This document shows positions 60,816 through 64,000 of a DNA stretch of 64,000 bases, piece after piece; the first letter of the stretch is position 1; each line of letters begins with the position of its first letter. The translations under genes were made by a program, and so were the position numbers. Source of the DNA: Pseudomonadota bacterium (lineage in GTDB: Bacteria; Pseudomonadota; Gammaproteobacteria; Burkholderiales; Chitinibacteraceae); NCBI GenBank assembly GCA_018261735.1, contig JAGTRM010000003.1:107150-171149 (forward strand), given 5' to 3'. The notes under the pieces were generated by a model. The model searched no databases. It was given only the letters and a program-made list of their open reading frames with translations, and was not told the origin of the DNA.

Positions 60816-61070
60816 ATGGGCTGGTTTCTTTATCTGATTGAATGCCAGGATGGCAGTCTTTACACCGGCATTACCGTGGATGTGCCTGCGCGCTACGCGG
60901 CACATGCCAGCGGCAAAGGTGCTCGCTACACGCGTGCCCATCCACCTTTGCGGCTTCTGGTCAGCATTCCTTACCCAGACCGTTCAAGCGCATCGAAGGC
61001 AGAATATCGGATCAAGCAATTGTCGCCCCTCCAAAAGCGGGAGTTTGCCAATCAGCACGCAAGCCGTTGA
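60816..61070 (+). CDS. GIY-YIG nuclease family protein (YhbQ/UPF0213)
   Basis: An 84-residue protein comprising one GIY-YIG domain: LYLIECQDGSLYTGIT at 5-20 holds both halves of the motif, an Arg is at about 27 and Glu59-like residues in SKAEYRIKQLS follow. YhbQ-type members have been linked to DNA damage, but substrates are unclear. The ATG at 60816 is the start typical for the family; upstream codons from 60753 are not. Confidence 0.85.
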   Translation: MGWFLYLIECQDGSLYTGITVDVPARYAAHASGKGARYTRAHPPLRLLVSIPYPDRSSASKAEYRIKQLSPLQKREFANQHASR

Positions 61071-61081
61071 TTGCAATAACC

Positions 61082-61354
61082 CTATGAACGAGCACCAAAA
61101 AGGTAGCGTTGCCCAACCGCTGGCGGTGCAGTGGGTACGGGATCGGCTGGGTATAAATCCAGCATTTCACGCAATCGCAATACTGTAACAAGCAACTCTT
61201 CGTCAGCGGTGCTTTCCTCGATCTCAGCCAGTCGGCTCAGCGCATACTGCGGCTCACGCTTCATGCGTTCCAGATCCACGGCCTGGTCCAGTTCGCGTCT
61301 AACCTGCAATTTTAGTCGTGCCAACAGGCGCAGCTGTTCAATGTGCTCGTCCAT
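61082..61354 (-). CDS. Hypothetical protein, small and helical
   Basis: About 90 residues with no signal peptide, membrane segment or known motif. Residues 1-65 are rich in Leu, Arg and Glu with heptad-like spacing and are probably a helical hairpin. The last 25 are Pro/Ala-rich. It converges on the GIY-YIG gene. An ATG at 61363 adds three residues. I do not recognise a family. Confidence 0.45.
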   Translation of the reverse strand: MDEHIEQLRLLARLKLQVRRELDQAVDLERMKREPQYALSRLAEIEESTADEELLVTVLRLREMLDLYPADPVPTAPPAVGQRYLFGARS

Positions 61355-61650
61355 TTTATCCATCTTTTTTTATTAAAGTCCTGCTCTCACTGCAAGCAGC
61401 GTGCCATCCCCAAGAAACCCGGCAACACTCTATCCATCCTATTCAATTCCGTCAGCGTAGCAACAAAATGCTTTATTTCAGTGCAAGCACCCAACCCATC
61501 GTGGTGCAAACGAAACAGTTTTTATAAAAAAATACCATCACAGTTGATCGCTCCATCGTGCTGTTTCCTCGAAAAACATAACAGTCTGCCTCTGATGCCA
61601 TGGATTGTTTCGGGCGAAAATGGCATCACCTCAAACAGGGGAACACCATC

Positions 61651-61950
61651 ATGGATACGAATACCCTTCAGTCCAACATCGCAGTACAGCTGACCGAGCA
61701 GCAAGGTGCTTTTATCGTATGCGAGGAAGGCCAACTGTGGCTGACCGATAACGGCGATGACATTGTATTGGCCCACGGTGAGCGCTATCAGATCCAGGGC
61801 GAACAACCGGTCGTGATCGAATCGCTGCGTACCAGCAGTCGTTTCCGGCTAGAAAGCGTGCGCGTTTTGCAAGCCAGCCGGTTTACAAAACTGCAAGACA
61901 TGCTGCATCGTCTTTCGCATGCGCCTCGTCAGCCCAACGCTCACGCATGA
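61651..61950 (+). CDS. DUF2917 domain-containing protein
   Basis: A 99-residue protein with a single small beta domain matching DUF2917. The conserved part reads GQLWLTDNGDDIVLAHGERYQI near 28-49. It has no signal peptide or membrane helix. Its function is unknown; relatives are often next to MocR- or LysR-type regulators in betaproteobacteria, and a MocR gene converges on it here. I use the ATG at 61651 (AGGGGA about 10 bases before it). Confidence 0.75.
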   Translation: MDTNTLQSNIAVQLTEQQGAFIVCEEGQLWLTDNGDDIVLAHGERYQIQGEQPVVIESLRTSSRFRLESVRVLQASRFTKLQDMLHRLSHAPRQPNAHA

Positions 61951-61964
61951 AAGTACGCGCATAG

Positions 61965-61995
61965 TCACGCCAGCCTTCGCTGCGGCTGGCTGTGA
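61965..61995. other. Hairpin between the DUF2917 gene and mocR
   Basis: GCCAGCC pairs with GGCTGGC over 8 bases, and TCAC/GTGA extends the stem past one bulged T. No T run follows, so it is not a classic terminator, though it may mark the converging transcript ends. Confidence 0.4.
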
Positions 61996-62056
61996 ATTGC
62001 GCGTTGCGCGGCAAAGCGTGTTGTACATGAAACGCGAGATATTCGCCTGAACGCGA

Positions 62057-63517
62057 TCAATCGCCTTGAATGATTCCGGCAGCCAAGTCTCCTAGCCGCT
62101 GAATAGCCCGTTCATGGCGCATGGTCCAGGGCTCCACGCAGCAGATGCGCAGGCAATTGCGATAACTGTGGCTGGGCGAAAACATCGACCCCGGCGTAAA
62201 ACTGATACCTTCCGCCAACGCTTTTTGCAGCAGGACAAGGGCATCCACCGCCGGGTTCAGTTCAACCCAGAGCACATAACCACCCTGCGGCACATGCAAG
62301 CGGCTATCGGCAGGAAAGAAACGTTGGATCGCGGCTACGGCACTGGATACCTGCTCGGCACAGGCCTTGCGCAACCGGCGCAGATGATGCTCATACCCAC
62401 CGCTCTCCAGGAAACGAGCAATTGTGCGTTGCAGCGGCATGGACGTTGAATAGGTGTTGATGAACTTGAGCGCTTCCAGCTCACGCTGGAAACGCCCGGC
62501 CACCACCCAACCCACGCGAAAGCTCGGCGCCACCACCTTGGTAAACGAGCCGATCTGCATCACATTGCCGTCGCGGTCAAATGCCTTGGCCGGACGCGGC
62601 CGATCGCCGTGATAACAGAATTCGCCGTAGATATCGTCCTCGATCAGCGGGATGTGCCGCTCGGACAAGATTTCCACCAAGCGCTTCTTGCTCTCGTCGG
62701 GCATCAGACTCCCCAACGGATTGGAAAAATTGGGCAGCAGCACGCAGGCCTTGACGGCATTGTCGCGAGTGGCTAATTCCAGCGCCTCGATCGAGATACC
62801 GGTTTGCGGATGCGTCGGGATTTCCAGCGCCTTGAGGCGAAAGCTTTCCAGAATCTGCAGCAAGCCGAAATATGCCGGCGATTCGATCGCCACCACATCG
62901 CCGGGCTGGGTGACCGCGCGCAGACACAGATTGAGTGCTTCCAGCCCGCCATGAGTGATCAGGATATCTTCCGCATCGATCTGCCCCCCCCAGGCCAGCG
63001 CGCGCCGGGCAATCTGCCGGCGCAACTCCAGATCGCCGACCGGCTTGCCGTAATCGGACAACAATTCCGGTTCCTGGCGGGTAACCTGCGCCAGAATGCG
63101 CTGCAACTGCTGGTTGGGGTAGAGCTTGGGCGAGAGAATCGCCAGGCCGAAATCCACCTTGATATCGTGCAGGCGTGCCAGTTCCGCCGGCTGCAACAAC
63201 GGATCGATCACGACTTCGGAAGGATTCTGCGGCGGCTGGGTCAGATCGGGAACGGCAAAGCCGCGCTGCGCACGCACATAAAACCCGGACTGGGGACGCG
63301 CCTCGATATAGCCGCGGTCTTCAAGCTCGCGGTATGCCTCCATCACCGTGGTCAAGCTGACCTGACGTTGCGACGACAGTTTGCGGATCGACGGCAGTTT
63401 TTCCCCGGCTTGCAACACCCCGGCGGTAATGGCCTGCGCCAATTCCTCAGCCATCTTGTAATAAAGCGTTCCGCTGCGGCGGGACGGCTGGGAAGAAATA
63501 ATAGAGAGATCGGTCAT
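62057..63517 (-). CDS. MocR-type regulator (GntR HTH fused to aminotransferase)
   Basis: A transcription factor of about 486 residues. A GntR winged helix (about 15-85; GEKLPSIRKLSSQRQVSLTTVMEAY) is joined to a fold-type I aminotransferase domain (about 110-480). The latter has ESPAYFG near 213-219 and the PLP lysine in QIGSFTKVVAPSFRVGW near 326-342. MocR proteins respond to PLP and an amino compound and often act on a neighbouring gene. ATG at 63517 has GAAGG close by; ATG 63529 with AAGGG is equally possible. The target is not evident here. Confidence 0.9.
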   Translation of the reverse strand: MTDLSIISSQPSRRSGTLYYKMAEELAQAITAGVLQAGEKLPSIRKLSSQRQVSLTTVMEAYRELEDRGYIEARPQSGFYVRAQRGFAVPDLTQPPQNPSEVVIDPLLQPAELARLHDIKVDFGLAILSPKLYPNQQLQRILAQVTRQEPELLSDYGKPVGDLELRRQIARRALAWGGQIDAEDILITHGGLEALNLCLRAVTQPGDVVAIESPAYFGLLQILESFRLKALEIPTHPQTGISIEALELATRDNAVKACVLLPNFSNPLGSLMPDESKKRLVEILSERHIPLIEDDIYGEFCYHGDRPRPAKAFDRDGNVMQIGSFTKVVAPSFRVGWVVAGRFQRELEALKFINTYSTSMPLQRTIARFLESGGYEHHLRRLRKACAEQVSSAVAAIQRFFPADSRLHVPQGGYVLWVELNPAVDALVLLQKALAEGISFTPGSMFSPSHSYRNCLRICCVEPWTMRHERAIQRLGDLAAGIIQGD

Positions 63518-63602
63518 GGTGCCTTCCATGTTATCCCTTGACTATAGCCGAGTCACCTTGGGGATAACAGGAACACTGAACCGGTTGAATTGCGGGAAAC
63601 TG

Positions 63603-63983
63603 TTATGGTCGGCGAATGGCAGAGGCAATACCGCCGGCCTGACTGGCTACGCCGCTGGCGGCAAAAGCACCAGCCTGGCTGGCATTCGCAGAGGAAGCGG
63701 TCGCAGGCTTGCGCTTATCCAGAATCTGGAAAAATACCTCGTCCTGCTTCACCATGCCCAGTTCGTTACGGGCACGTTCTTCAATTGCATCCGTACCCGT
63801 TTTCAGATCACCGACTTCCGCTTCCAGCGCATCATTGCGTTCCTGCAACTTGCCGTTGTAGACCTTGCGCTCGGCGACTTGCTGATCCAACTGCCAAACC
63901 CGCAGCCAGCCGCCCTTGCCCACCCAGAGCGGCCATTGCAGCGCGGCAATCAACACAGCAAAAATAATGGCAAGCAAGCGCAT
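63603..63983 (-). CDS. ftsB: FtsB, division septum protein
   Basis: A bitopic membrane protein of the FtsQLB complex, which signals septal wall synthesis. The 126-residue product has an N-terminal membrane helix (about 2-20) and a coiled coil near 35-70 ([19 protein letters not shown]). The FtsB pattern [20 protein letters not shown] lies at about 68-87. A 30-residue Ala/Ser-rich tail is longer than in E. coli. In betaproteobacteria eno usually precedes it, so it is expected just beyond the window end. Confidence 0.93.
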   Translation of the reverse strand: MRLLAIIFAVLIAALQWPLWVGKGGWLRVWQLDQQVAERKVYNGKLQERNDALEAEVGDLKTGTDAIEERARNELGMVKQDEVFFQILDKRKPATASSANASQAGAFAASGVASQAGGIASAIRRP

Positions 63984-64000
63984 GTAGTGGAATCCGGACA

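Noticed and set aside
61890..62056. About 57 open codons in frame after the mocR stop
   Set aside because: It reads plausibly but has no start codon or ribosome site and lies partly antisense to the DUF2917 gene. The MocR protein already ends at the family length, so an in-frame stop or readthrough is not needed.

Overview
The window is an ordinary stretch of chromosome from a betaproteobacterium. The evidence is the gene content and order: the run ndk-rlmN-pilW-rodZ-ispG-hisS-yfgM-bamB-der-hfq-hflX-hflK-hflC-hisZ-purA; hisZ in place of a long-form hisG; ubiB; apaG beside rpe-gph; CysB with a sulfate ABC transporter; ratA-rnfH. I cannot fix the order or genus from sequence alone. Coding density is high, base composition looks even, and I see no rRNA, tRNA, CRISPR array, prophage or intact insertion sequence.

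Layout. 1-9.8 kb: tRNA methylation (trmL), ubiquinone biosynthesis (ubiB), a secreted C40 peptidase, a DUF1631 protein, periplasmic methionine sulfoxide repair (msrP-msrQ), an ATM1-type ABC exporter and apaG. 9.8-17 kb: rpe-gph, a YgiQ-type radical SAM protein and a SWIM-SNF2 helicase. 17-24.1 kb: a sulfate assimilation block on the minus strand (sbp-cysT-cysW-cysA, cysB, a second sbp) with an EAL phosphodiesterase inside it. 24.2-28.3 kb: an Old Yellow Enzyme reductase, a membrane GGDEF-EAL protein and a single-domain response regulator. 28.4-43.8 kb: a minus-strand block of fifteen housekeeping genes from ndk to purA, with hairpins between some members. 43.9-49 kb: a SPOR protein, a His-rich zinc-ribbon protein, a hydrolase, pepD and a probable rquA. 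49-54.2 kb: a copper-type P1B ATPase, then an aminotransferase-azlC-azlD operon divergent from a MarR regulator. 54.2-64 kb: dnaB, ratA-rnfH, a DUF4124 protein, an M61 peptidase, a diguanylate cyclase, small proteins, a MocR regulator and ftsB.

How it fits together. The sulfate block looks like one regulon. The same pattern, TTAT-N10-AATAA, lies 83-91 bases upstream of sbp, cysB and the second sbp; the third copy also sits just before the divergent reductase gene. I propose these as CysB operators. Four genes handle or sense cyclic di-GMP: two EAL phosphodiesterases, a REC-REC-GGDEF cyclase and a receiver protein. The rquA-like gene suggests that the cell converts ubiquinone to rhodoquinone, which would allow fumarate respiration under low oxygen. 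The perfect palindrome between marR and the aminotransferase operon suggests local control of amino acid export.

Nothing here is clearly a new multi-gene system. The best leads are the shared operator and what it controls, the rhodoquinone gene, and the small His-rich zinc-ribbon protein.
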